From: Clostridiales bacterium
GTDB lineage: Bacteria; Bacillota; Clostridia; Christensenellales; DTU072
Direction: 5' to 3'
DNA length: 42,775 nucleotides
NCBI GenBank assembly: GCA_012799455.1
Contig: JAAZLE010000105.1
Location: 1-42,775 of the forward strand
Shown here in pieces: positions 28,701 to 35,260 of the stretch. The position numbers and the translations under genes are program-made. Below the pieces are notes generated by a model, which worked only from the letters and a program-made list of their open reading frames with translations, had not been told where the DNA came from and made no database searches. Every line of letters begins with the position of its first letter. Position 1 is the first letter of the stretch.

Positions 28701-29464
28701 GTTGCTCTCGTAAAATCATAAATATATTCAATTTCGCTTTCTGGGATATTAGATATTGGCACTACACCTTCAGTATCGTTATCGTACTTTAGGTACAATG
28801 CAAGACCAGTAGGATCAAACTCCTCTCCTACAAAGTATTGTTGCTTAATTCTCTTTTTAGACTCCGCATCGATTTTGACACCTATGACTGTTTTGGGCAA
28901 AACAGTAATTTTTAAAGGCTTTGTGTATCCTGAGTACATAATGTTTATAGTGTGAGCGCCAGGAGGTAACGCATGAGAGTATCCTGAAATCATATTGTTT
29001 TCTATAGTTTTTTCCACTATGATTATTCCACTTTCATAGGTGACTTCCAGCTCTATTTTTTCTTTCAAAACCAAGTCCGTTCCTTGAACGACCGTGATTT
29101 CATCAACAAGTTTCTTAATTGCTACATCAACTATTGCACTTTCCTGAACTGTAATTTTAAAACTTGTCACAATGCCAGCATATGAAACTGTTATAGTCTG
29201 TTCGCCTGCTGCGTTTTTATTAAAACCAGAAACTTCCACCTCGCTAATAGGAATCTCTTTAGTTTTACCAGACCTGGTTCTAACAAACACTGAAACACTA
29301 TCATACGAAAAATCCTGGCCTAAATACACAGAATTAATACCTACTTCATCTATATATAATTCTTCTATTGGGTCAATATTTGGGATGTCAGTACACGCCA
29401 CTAAAAACAGGAGTGGAATAACTAAAAGTAAAACTAGAATTAAACTCTTTTTTACTGCTGTCAT
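25709..29464 (-). CDS. Ig-like repeat surface lipoprotein (1251 aa)
   Basis: Probable surface adhesin or structural lipoprotein. The signal is lysine-rich then hydrophobic, ending in a good lipobox, LVAC (Cys24). About ten tandem bacterial Ig-like (group 3 type) domains follow, each about 80-110 aa, with the recurring pattern Y..G..(F/L)D..G..(L/V)...Y.(N/D) and a closing G...V.(V/I).Y.(G/D). Near the C-terminus one MBG-like repeat is seen (VSKEYGSPDPVFVWNLGDG). The same family of domains forms the first third of the 4011-aa protein, so the two are related by domain shuffling. There is no membrane helix or sortase signal at the C-terminus. The start is backed by a TAGGAG site. A GC tract and a promoter lie upstream. 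No enzyme domain is visible; the ligand is unknown. Confidence 0.85.
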   Translation of the reverse strand: MTAVKKSLILVLLLVIPLLFLVACTDIPNIDPIEELYIDEVGINSVYLGQDFSYDSVSVFVRTRSGKTKEIPISEVEVSGFNKNAAGEQTITVSYAGIVTSFKITVQESAIVDVAIKKLVDEITVVQGTDLVLKEKIELEVTYESGIIIVEKTIENNMISGYSHALPPGAHTINIMYSGYTKPLKITVLPKTVIGVKIDAESKKRIKQQYFVGEEFDPTGLALYLKYDNDTEGVVPISNIPESEIEYIYDFTRATHGSPVRVAYAGYKTLPTELGVIVSYPKVSRVTMVEQPDTIGFTFGDTLYKSPVTSIVEKDKINWANGKLKIDYDNGDTKTVSMEVPEVYVYLNDATTEAISKNLQYTIVGAHRLFIKYENHADKMVELPIYVIPKKPFELKLADINNKLARDFVDGEEITTDHLRYNILYNNKTYDVDGEEFDDPVNWKRLTSNMLANDGSSLSISLSRTDALGYQEINFKYQDVLAGFKVKVVPNDVVGITVIPPTRNYVGVGVYAATLSLEGSTMLIQRRRGASVSMSPIPEEYVTYENPEGVATNSFDTTGQYKLVVTYEGIVEKTIINVEETEVYELEVSPLANNEYTDFNDIPFETLTMTARYKNHSNLQESVVHNIEFNKEEHLFKYDEFYSGTQNVVVRYKGCTATIEIKITRNLVASVRLSSADQYVYTNSPDQTAGFNPEMVVEYVFDDGKTKEEKIGANPGPEWSFSGYDLSAIGEQEVTVTRHFADFDLSFKYKIEVLGAEASVYDIMVDHTQMGMQTVNGNQVWVVGYKEDINTRYYVEYEDVYGNPAVATGNLKLKVKYTETGDYYDVDVQPYHILKSSYDKNYHEYDSEGNLVKFRTAKIKYGNKIADLNIYIASRVLTGVDVYKLPSITNYAVGQSLRLGDGIAKLTYANSVSSPDPYILGNTYAIVSMSEMYLKSPRYDENKVVEGGLYATQVVKLGFADKETQISVRTYKKVQLGGEGCAYTVSNRTQRYGTTSPVNAQITHTVTSFTSPEFQIKYKINDEWSDVPPLLPGEYGLKIVVVENAYFVSSELVLTDKLQVNKKVISVKSAIVSKEYGSPDPVFVWNLGDGQELEGSDRIYLKVRRDPGENVMFDTSGNIIGYRLYIDLDPSMPTAEADRYQIVNETMQFKIMPKNIPAGVTINYLEPDNSLSNEVTYTLNNIQHRIKEADLTYYVDGEFLEDGSMKPTYHEDPYHVPGSRPVQPGNYLFMIGRNYNVVDQPADGYKFTIMP

Positions 29465-29488
29465 CGTACACTCCTAAACATTAAATAA

Positions 29489-29508
29489 TGCGCGCGCGGA
29501 TATGCGCA
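29489..29508. promoter_or_regulatory. Alternating G/C tract and ATGCGCA block in the leader of the 1251-aa lipoprotein gene
   Basis: TGCGCGCGCGGA (29489-29500) is identical over 12 nt to the element before the 4011-aa gene. Five nt further, TGCGCA (29503-29508) follows. In the mRNA, TGCGC and GCGCA can pair to a 5-6-bp hairpin ending about 25 nt before the start codon and close to the ribosome binding site. Confidence 0.5.
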
Positions 29509-29530
29509 CCCTTAAATTAAATATACACTC

Positions 29531-29560
29531 ATTATACACCGCATATGTTAATTAAAGCAA
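29531..29560 (-). promoter_or_regulatory. Candidate promoter of the 1251-aa lipoprotein gene
   Basis: On the - strand, TTGCTT (29555-29560) and TATAAT (29531-29536) are 18 nt apart. This gives a leader of about 60 nt that contains the G/C tract. Confidence 0.55.
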
Positions 29561-29646
29561 CATACATTATTTGAATATTTAGGAATTTAACGGAAATTTA
29601 TTGGGGAGTTATGTGAATATAGTGTCATCAGTTTAAAAAAATACAC

Positions 29647-29662
29647 GTACAAACGTTTGTAC
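29647..29662. promoter_or_regulatory. Perfect 16-bp palindrome GTACAAACGTTTGTAC
   Basis: It lies in the 405-bp gap between the 1251-aa lipoprotein gene and the GDPD-like gene. The AAACGTTT core with a central CG is typical of LacI-family operators, including catabolite (cre-like) sites. It is about 85 bp upstream of the -35 box of the lipoprotein promoter. No regulator gene is in the window. Confidence 0.5.
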
Positions 29663-29676
29663 ACAAATCATTATTA

Positions 29677-29686
29677 TACTAGTATT
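29677..29686. promoter_or_regulatory. 10-bp palindrome ATACTAGTAT
   Basis: It is 14 bp from the 16-bp palindrome. TTGTAC (29657-29662) and TAGTAT (29680-29685) are 17 nt apart on the + strand, so a rightward promoter is possible, but no gene begins behind it. The rest of the gap (29690-29869) is AT-rich, and I see no clear gene, terminator or RNA in it. Confidence 0.35.
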
Positions 29687-29869
29687 AGAAGAAATTTACG
29701 CTCATAGAAAGGATTTATTCATCAAGATTTGCACATCAAATTTATACAAAGTATATACTTTCTCTTTTTGAAAAACTACTTATTAAGGAAACATAATAAC
29801 GCAAAACAGATACCGTTACTACTAGATATTAACACTTGCTATCTGGCCCAACTGAACAAAAGACTATTG

Positions 29870-30532
29870 TTATATTTGTATTTTTTCTCTTAATTCTAAG
29901 GCTAAAAGAGGCTGGTTAGTAGTGATGTTTTTAACCCCATATTCAAGCAGTCTACGAAGTGTATTTTCATCATCAACAGTATAAACTGAAAGGTTGATTC
30001 CTAACTCAAAAGCTTTATTTAAGAAGGATTCGCTAGCAAAAACTTTAGAAATATTTAATCCTTTAATTTCATCATGCCCTAATTCATCTAAACAATTTTT
30101 TATTCTTTCAAGAGAAGATACGCTTGGTAATCCACATAATGAACTATAAAAAGTATTATTACAAAAAACGGGTATCCCTTTCAATATTGGTAAATGCTTC
30201 CAGTTTACAGCGCCTGTTAAATAAACATTGTCTTTAGCATTACTAGCATGAATTTGCTCACAAGTACGTTTTACCCCACTACGAAGCTTTATATCACAAT
30301 TAAGTATAAAATCATATTTTTTGCAGTACTCTAAAACCCAATTAAACTCTATGCGTTTTGATGGTAAAAACGGCACAAAAGTATGACCTAAAAAGGGCTT
30401 GTTTCCAAGCAATCTAATATCTACTTCTATACCTTCAGTATCAACATTTTGCATTCTCTCGAAGAAGGCATGACTGTTTCTACTTGTACTTAACGCCCCA
30501 GTATGAGCTGTAATCATTGTTTTATATCCCAT
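29870..30532 (-). CDS. Glycerophosphodiester phosphodiesterase-like protein
   Basis: 220 aa with the TIM-barrel layout of GDPD enzymes, which release glycerol-3-phosphate from glycerophosphodiesters. It shows ITAHTGALSTSRNSHAFF, GIEVDIRLLGNKPFLGH, INLSVYTVDDENTLRRLLEYG and VKNITTNQPLL. The catalytic His10, the metal ligands Glu36 and Asp38, and His50 are in place. The arginine that normally follows the first histidine (HRG) is Thr11, so activity or substrate may differ. No signal peptide is present, so it is cytoplasmic. A TAGGAG site precedes the start. The gene stands between the PHP gene (136-bp gap) and the long regulatory gap before the lipoprotein gene. Confidence 0.75.
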   Translation of the reverse strand: MGYKTMITAHTGALSTSRNSHAFFERMQNVDTEGIEVDIRLLGNKPFLGHTFVPFLPSKRIEFNWVLEYCKKYDFILNCDIKLRSGVKRTCEQIHASNAKDNVYLTGAVNWKHLPILKGIPVFCNNTFYSSLCGLPSVSSLERIKNCLDELGHDEIKGLNISKVFASESFLNKAFELGINLSVYTVDDENTLRRLLEYGVKNITTNQPLLALELREKIQI

Positions 30533-30668
30533 AATTGAGTCTCCTAGCTATATTTAGCACTTAATTAGGTTCTATTATTATATAGAAAATATTGTATTCT
30601 TTTCACCTAATATTATGTCGTTAAATCCTCACATTATATCCTACATGATAGTTAAAGCAGTTCGATTA

Positions 30669-31631
30669 TTAACTTACAAAAAACGGCGTACTAAATAATA
30701 ATGTTGCTTTTTTTCCATTTACTTTACCAAGTAATTCCACCTTTAAAAATCCGGGTTTTAAGGTTAAGAACTTAGCAAAGCCACCAAAACTTACCTTGGT
30801 TTCAATCTTTTCCTCTAGTGCGGTTCCAGATAAAAGTATTTTTTCAACAATAACATTTTCAGGCGCAAAACGGGCTAGTTCCTGCTGCAGTCTGCAAACA
30901 AGAGTGTAATTACCCGCACGCACTTCACCTCCTAAATCTGTGAAGTTACCTAAACTATCCTTTAATTTAATATTTGCCCTCACCCCGATAGAAATATATG
31001 TTCTTCTTTCTTTAATTGCCTTCAAGACCGACTTTGCATTAAGTTCTTCAAGCCCAATATATGTAGCTGCCACAAGTTGATCATTACTGCGAGGCCCATG
31101 CCAATCTCTACCATACATAACAGCTATCTTGCAGCCTTTTTCACATAACTTATCATACTTAGCTTCTGCGTTTTTATTAATTGTATTCAGGTGAGGATTG
31201 AAGCTTGACCAAACCTCAAAACCATCAAAAATGTCATAATCGCTAATATTAAAATCATCATAACAACCCGAACAGAAAGGAGAACCAGGACGACATGGAT
31301 GAGTTAAAACTGCTATATCTCCACTTTTTTGTATTTTTTTAATTTGCTCTACCACTGTATCTGGGTTAATTTCGCGATAGTCAGAAGTGCTATGTCCCCC
31401 TAAAACAGTAATATGACCATGGAAAGTAGTCCACTCTAAACCTTTTAAAAAAATTAAACCTAATTGTTCGCTTGCTTTTTGTGCTTCAGCATTACCTGTT
31501 GTCGCATTATGATCGGTTAAACAAAATCCAAAAAGCCCTTCATCTTTTACACTTTCCGCTAAGCTAGAAGGCAAAAAAGAGCCATCGCTATGTCTAGTGT
31601 GAGTATGCATTTCAAAGGGATAAAACTCCAT
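30669..31631 (-). CDS. PHP-domain metallohydrolase (CehA/McbA-like)
   Basis: 320 aa metal-dependent hydrolase of the PHP superfamily. Likely ligands are His9 and His11 with Asp16 (MHTHTRHSDGS), Asp40-His41 (LTDHN), Glu66 (GLEWTT), His71/His73 (HGHITVLGGH), His111 (VLTHPCRPG), Glu139 (FEVWSS) and Asp176/His178 (GRDWHG). This set fits the CehA/McbA branch, whose members cleave phosphodiesters or esters. A beta-rich domain of about 100 aa follows the barrel. The substrate is unknown. It has an AAAGGAG site and follows the 147-aa gene after 39 bp, with the GH20 gene further upstream, which suggests one operon. No export signal is present. Confidence 0.8.
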   Translation of the reverse strand: MEFYPFEMHTHTRHSDGSFLPSSLAESVKDEGLFGFCLTDHNATTGNAEAQKASEQLGLIFLKGLEWTTFHGHITVLGGHSTSDYREINPDTVVEQIKKIQKSGDIAVLTHPCRPGSPFCSGCYDDFNISDYDIFDGFEVWSSFNPHLNTINKNAEAKYDKLCEKGCKIAVMYGRDWHGPRSNDQLVAATYIGLEELNAKSVLKAIKERRTYISIGVRANIKLKDSLGNFTDLGGEVRAGNYTLVCRLQQELARFAPENVIVEKILLSGTALEEKIETKVSFGGFAKFLTLKPGFLKVELLGKVNGKKATLLFSTPFFVS

Positions 31632-31670
31632 TTTGTTCTCCTTTAAGTAGTAAATTTAGTCAACCTTTTG

Positions 31671-32114
31671 TTATTCCTTAACCTCAATTATAACTTCAAA
31701 CTCCACTGCATCAGTTACAACAGAGTGTGTACTAACTGCTACAACATACTCTCCCTTTACTACATCAATATTTAAAAATCCATATGAAGATTTCTCTTTA
31801 TTTATGATATATGCTATGTCGTTTTTTTGGTTATGAGCATTGCCAATGTGCCCAAAAGGTCCATCTAAAGACACTGTTAAAAGGTTTCCTATTGGTAATT
31901 TTTTTATGGCATCTTCTCTGGACATACAAACTCCCGCACGCTCAAATTCCGCACATAATAAATCTATAGAAGCCTCTTTGTCATCATAATACTTTGGAAA
32001 ATACTTGAAGTTAATTACCAATTCAAAGTAGTCTTTGTCTAAAACAAACGGGAAGTAAAAGTGTTTTTTATCATCTTTACGTGTCAGTGTTTTTTTTACT
32101 TTAAAAACTTCCAT
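31671..32114 (-). CDS. Small beta-sandwich protein, likely partner of the PHP hydrolase
   Basis: 147 aa, no signal peptide. The pattern GHIGNAHNQKNDIAYIIN, then SSYGFLNIDVVKGEYVVAVS, then VEFEVIIEV resembles the N-terminal beta-sandwich that precedes the PHP barrel in many CehA/McbA-type proteins. Here it is a separate gene directly before the PHP gene, with its own start and stop and only weak ribosome binding (AGG 8 nt before the ATG). It begins 13 bp after the GH20 stop, so translation is probably coupled. The product may bind the PHP protein in trans. The domain match is from memory of the family and only moderately sure; otherwise it is a hypothetical protein. Confidence 0.6.
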   Translation of the reverse strand: MEVFKVKKTLTRKDDKKHFYFPFVLDKDYFELVINFKYFPKYYDDKEASIDLLCAEFERAGVCMSREDAIKKLPIGNLLTVSLDGPFGHIGNAHNQKNDIAYIINKEKSSYGFLNIDVVKGEYVVAVSTHSVVTDAVEFEVIIEVKE

Positions 32115-32127
32115 TTCAAAACCTAAA

Positions 32128-33753
32128 CTAATCAGCTATACTTTTCACACGCTTTCTTCTTCTATATTGCATTGCCCTATTGAATTCAAAATGTGCATCT
32201 CTTTTTGCAAACTTCAAAGGACTTATAATCTTTTTGATGAAATTAGAGTGCACCATATGCATTGGGCAGTAAATCTTCCCTAACTTATCAAGAGTAGGCA
32301 AAAACTTTTCTAATCTTTGTAAAAACTCATCATAATCTTTTTTATTGTCCGGAGTCCAAGCAACTTCAGCAAAAGCTTCTAATCTCGGATACATCTGAAA
32401 ATCAAGTCTCAATTGTGTAGAAATCCATTCTGTCCAAAGTGTGCACTCTACACCAAGTATAGTGTGCTTATTTTTTGCCATACCATACTTATCAGGCGTA
32501 AAATTATATGTATCATTAAGAGGTAGTTGGGCATATGGCATATCAAAATAAAATGCTTGATGTTTACTAATAATTACATTCCCGCCAGAAGCCATCCATT
32601 CTACAACATTTCCATCCTCTTTATACGTCCAATATTGTGGAATAACACTTCTTTCTAGATTTTTACCTTTTAAAATCTCATTCCAGCCGATTAGCCTTTT
32701 ACCTTTGCGTTTTAAGTAGACAGCTATTTTATTGTTCATATACGACTGAAGCTCTTCTTCATCTGTTAAATTTTTATCATCTATGACCTGTTGGCATGAT
32801 GGGCATTTTTTCCATTCTTTCTTGGGCGCTTCGTCTCCTCCAATGTGGAAATATGGTGCTGGGAAAAGTCTTGATAGCTCATCTATGACATCGTAAACGA
32901 ATTGAAATGTGGAGTCCTTCCCTGCGCACGCAATTATATTATACTCACCGGGGTTGTTGCCTTTATGAGATGCAAAAGGCTCTATTTCTTTGTTAAAACA
33001 TCCCAGTTCAGGATAAGCTGCAATAGCAGCGGCAAAGTGTGCAGGAATATCAATTTCTGGAACTATCATTATATTTAGTCTAGCGGCATAAGCGACAATG
33101 TCCTTTATCTCTTCTTGCGTGTAAAACCCATCATAGGGCACCCATTCTATATCTTTTTGGCCCCATGCCTTCCATTGTGTGCCTTTACGGACAGAACCAA
33201 TGCTGGTTAATTTAGGGTATTTTTTAATCTCGATTCGCCATCCTGTATTGTCTGTTAAATGCCAATGAAAAACGTTTAATTTATGAAAAGCCATCATCTC
33301 TAAAATGGACTTTACGGCATCTGGTCCAAAGAAGTGCCTGCTTTCATCTAGCATAAGCCCACGCCACTCATACTTAGGATAATCTTCAATATATACGGCA
33401 TGAATTGATAATGACTCAGGATTGTCTATAAGATCTGAAAGTGCTAGTTGCCTTAAACTTTGTATGGCATAAAGCGCACCAGCTTTTGTTGAAGCATATA
33501 CATGAATCTTTTCGGTGGTGCAATCTATTATGTACCCTTCTCTAGGTTGCTTTTTATCCACTAAAAAATTGATGTCCGCAGTCGGGCTTAAAATTACATT
33601 TAATCTATACCCACACACACTCTCTACCGTTTCTACGAATTTATCGCGAGCAAACGCCAGCGAATCCTCGGCATAAATAGTGGTATTTATGTCTATTACA
33701 AAATCCCCATATCTTTCTTCACTTTTAGCAGGTTTTGGAATAATATTAACCAT
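32128..33753 (-). CDS. Beta-N-acetylhexosaminidase, glycoside hydrolase family 20
   Basis: 541 aa enzyme that removes terminal beta-linked GlcNAc or GalNAc by substrate-assisted catalysis. The N-terminal alpha/beta GH20b-type domain (to about 120) is followed by the TIM barrel: WRGLMLDESRHFF at 130-142, FHWHLTDNTGWRIEI at 162-176, IMIVPEIDIPAH, and the catalytic pair Asp307-Glu308 in HIGGDEAP; substrate-contact tryptophans appear in PQYWTY and TLWTEW. There is no signal peptide, so it probably acts on imported chito- or glycan oligosaccharides in the cytoplasm. The C-terminus ends in a basic tail (YRRRKRVKSIAD). The start has an AAGGAG site. It heads a likely operon with the 147-aa and PHP genes. 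Confidence 0.93.
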   Translation of the reverse strand: MVNIIPKPAKSEERYGDFVIDINTTIYAEDSLAFARDKFVETVESVCGYRLNVILSPTADINFLVDKKQPREGYIIDCTTEKIHVYASTKAGALYAIQSLRQLALSDLIDNPESLSIHAVYIEDYPKYEWRGLMLDESRHFFGPDAVKSILEMMAFHKLNVFHWHLTDNTGWRIEIKKYPKLTSIGSVRKGTQWKAWGQKDIEWVPYDGFYTQEEIKDIVAYAARLNIMIVPEIDIPAHFAAAIAAYPELGCFNKEIEPFASHKGNNPGEYNIIACAGKDSTFQFVYDVIDELSRLFPAPYFHIGGDEAPKKEWKKCPSCQQVIDDKNLTDEEELQSYMNNKIAVYLKRKGKRLIGWNEILKGKNLERSVIPQYWTYKEDGNVVEWMASGGNVIISKHQAFYFDMPYAQLPLNDTYNFTPDKYGMAKNKHTILGVECTLWTEWISTQLRLDFQMYPRLEAFAEVAWTPDNKKDYDEFLQRLEKFLPTLDKLGKIYCPMHMVHSNFIKKIISPLKFAKRDAHFEFNRAMQYRRRKRVKSIAD

Positions 33754-33841
33754 ATTCTCTCCTTCTTCTAGTTTTAATTCTCCCTATCATTTTATAAGAA
33801 CACATGCTTAAAAACGCAATGCTCCCCCACTCACTTATTAA

Positions 33842-35227
33842 TTATTTATCCGACCTTTTGCTTAATTTGGTATATTTATGCATATCCGAAACAGCATTGT
33901 ATGCCGGTCTTATTATCTTACCCATATTAGAAATTTCTTCTATCCTATGGGCACTCCACCCAGGTATTCTAGCGATTGCAAATAAAGGAGTGTAGAGTTC
34001 TATCGGGATATTTAACATCTTGTATATAAACCCGGAATAAAAGTCCACATTTGCACAAACTCCTTTATAGATCTTGCGCTTTTCAGAAATTAGTTGTAAT
34101 GAAATTTCTTCTACCTTTCTGTATAGTTCATACTCTTCCTCTAACCCCTTCTCCTGCGCTAGCTGTTTTGCAAAACTTTTTAGGATTCTCGCTCTCGGAT
34201 CGCTTTTAGTATATATTGCATGCCCCATTCCATATATAAGACCCGTTTTATCGTACGCCTTTTTATCCAATATTTTAACCAGAAAATCCCTTAAATCTAC
34301 ATCTTTTTTTATGTTTGGGTTTTCCTTTATAACATTCATCATTTCTACTACTTTAACATTTGCGCCTCCATGTCTTGGCCCTTTTAATGAACCTAATGAA
34401 GCTGCTATAGTAGAATACGTATCTGTACCAGTACTAGACACAACATGCGTTGTAAAGGTACTGTTGTTACCACCACCGTGTTCTGCATGTAAGACCAAAC
34501 ATAAGTCTAAGATTTTAGCTTCAAGCGGTGTATATGTTGAATCTTTTCTCAATAAATGTAGTATGTTTTCTGCAGTTGATAGCTCAGGTTTTGGTTGATG
34601 AATTACTAAAGTCCCGTCATCATGATAGTGCTTATATACCTGATACCCATAAACAGAAAGAAGTGGAAATCTAGAAACTAATTTAAGTAGTTGTTTTAGG
34701 ATGTTTTCTATTGAGAGTCCATCAGGATTGTCATCATATGCATAAAGCGTTAGAACGCTTCTAGCAAGGACATTCATCATGTCGACAGAGGGTCTTTTCA
34801 TTATTACGTCTCTTACAAAACTAAGAGGTAAACTTCTATAACTGCCAAGCAGTGTACAAAAATCATCTAATTCTTGCTTTGTTGGGAGTTTCCCAAAAAC
34901 CAGAAGATAACTTATCTCTTCAAAGCCAAATCTTCCTTCTGAAACAAAACCTTTAACTAGCGAATCGATGAGATATCCCCTGTAGTATAGTTCTCCATCA
35001 ATTGGAATCGTTTCCCCTTTAATTTCCTTTTTAGCAAATATTGTAGATATGTTTGTGAGACCAACTACAACGCCCTTTCCATCTAAATCTCTTAGACCTC
35101 TTTTAGTATCATGTAAATCATAAAGGCTAGGATCTATAAGTGAATTCTTATAAGCTTCCATCGCTAGCGATTTTATCCTAGTCTTTAATTCTGCTTCTGT
35201 AAATATGTTTGGTGTATTATTGCTCAT
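33842..35227 (-). CDS. gltA: Citrate synthase (clostridial type)
   Basis: 461 aa; condenses oxaloacetate with acetyl-CoA to citrate (2-methylcitrate synthesis by relatives cannot be excluded). The catalytic residues are present: His286 in GPRHGGAN, His336 in GMGHAIYT and Asp395 in NVDFYSGF. His250 in LHAEHGGG and the arginines in SDPRARI and the closing PGWSAHRIEE also match. The N-terminal segment GLTNISTIFAKKEIKGETI, leading into YYRGYLI, is typical of the longer clostridial enzymes. It has a strong AGGAGG site and lies only 33 bp after the stop of the 1987-aa surface gene, so it may be reached by transcription from that gene's promoter. No aconitase or isocitrate dehydrogenase gene is near. 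Confidence 0.95.
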   Translation of the reverse strand: MSNNTPNIFTEAELKTRIKSLAMEAYKNSLIDPSLYDLHDTKRGLRDLDGKGVVVGLTNISTIFAKKEIKGETIPIDGELYYRGYLIDSLVKGFVSEGRFGFEEISYLLVFGKLPTKQELDDFCTLLGSYRSLPLSFVRDVIMKRPSVDMMNVLARSVLTLYAYDDNPDGLSIENILKQLLKLVSRFPLLSVYGYQVYKHYHDDGTLVIHQPKPELSTAENILHLLRKDSTYTPLEAKILDLCLVLHAEHGGGNNSTFTTHVVSSTGTDTYSTIAASLGSLKGPRHGGANVKVVEMMNVIKENPNIKKDVDLRDFLVKILDKKAYDKTGLIYGMGHAIYTKSDPRARILKSFAKQLAQEKGLEEEYELYRKVEEISLQLISEKRKIYKGVCANVDFYSGFIYKMLNIPIELYTPLFAIARIPGWSAHRIEEISNMGKIIRPAYNAVSDMHKYTKLSKRSDK

Positions 35228-35260
35228 TATTCCTCCTTTTGTATTTAATGCTTTTCACCA

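Noticed and set aside
29690-29869. Stop-free stretch on the + strand that could code for a small protein
   Set aside because: No ATG, GTG or TTG start with a ribosome binding site is in position, and the composition looks like AT-rich non-coding DNA.
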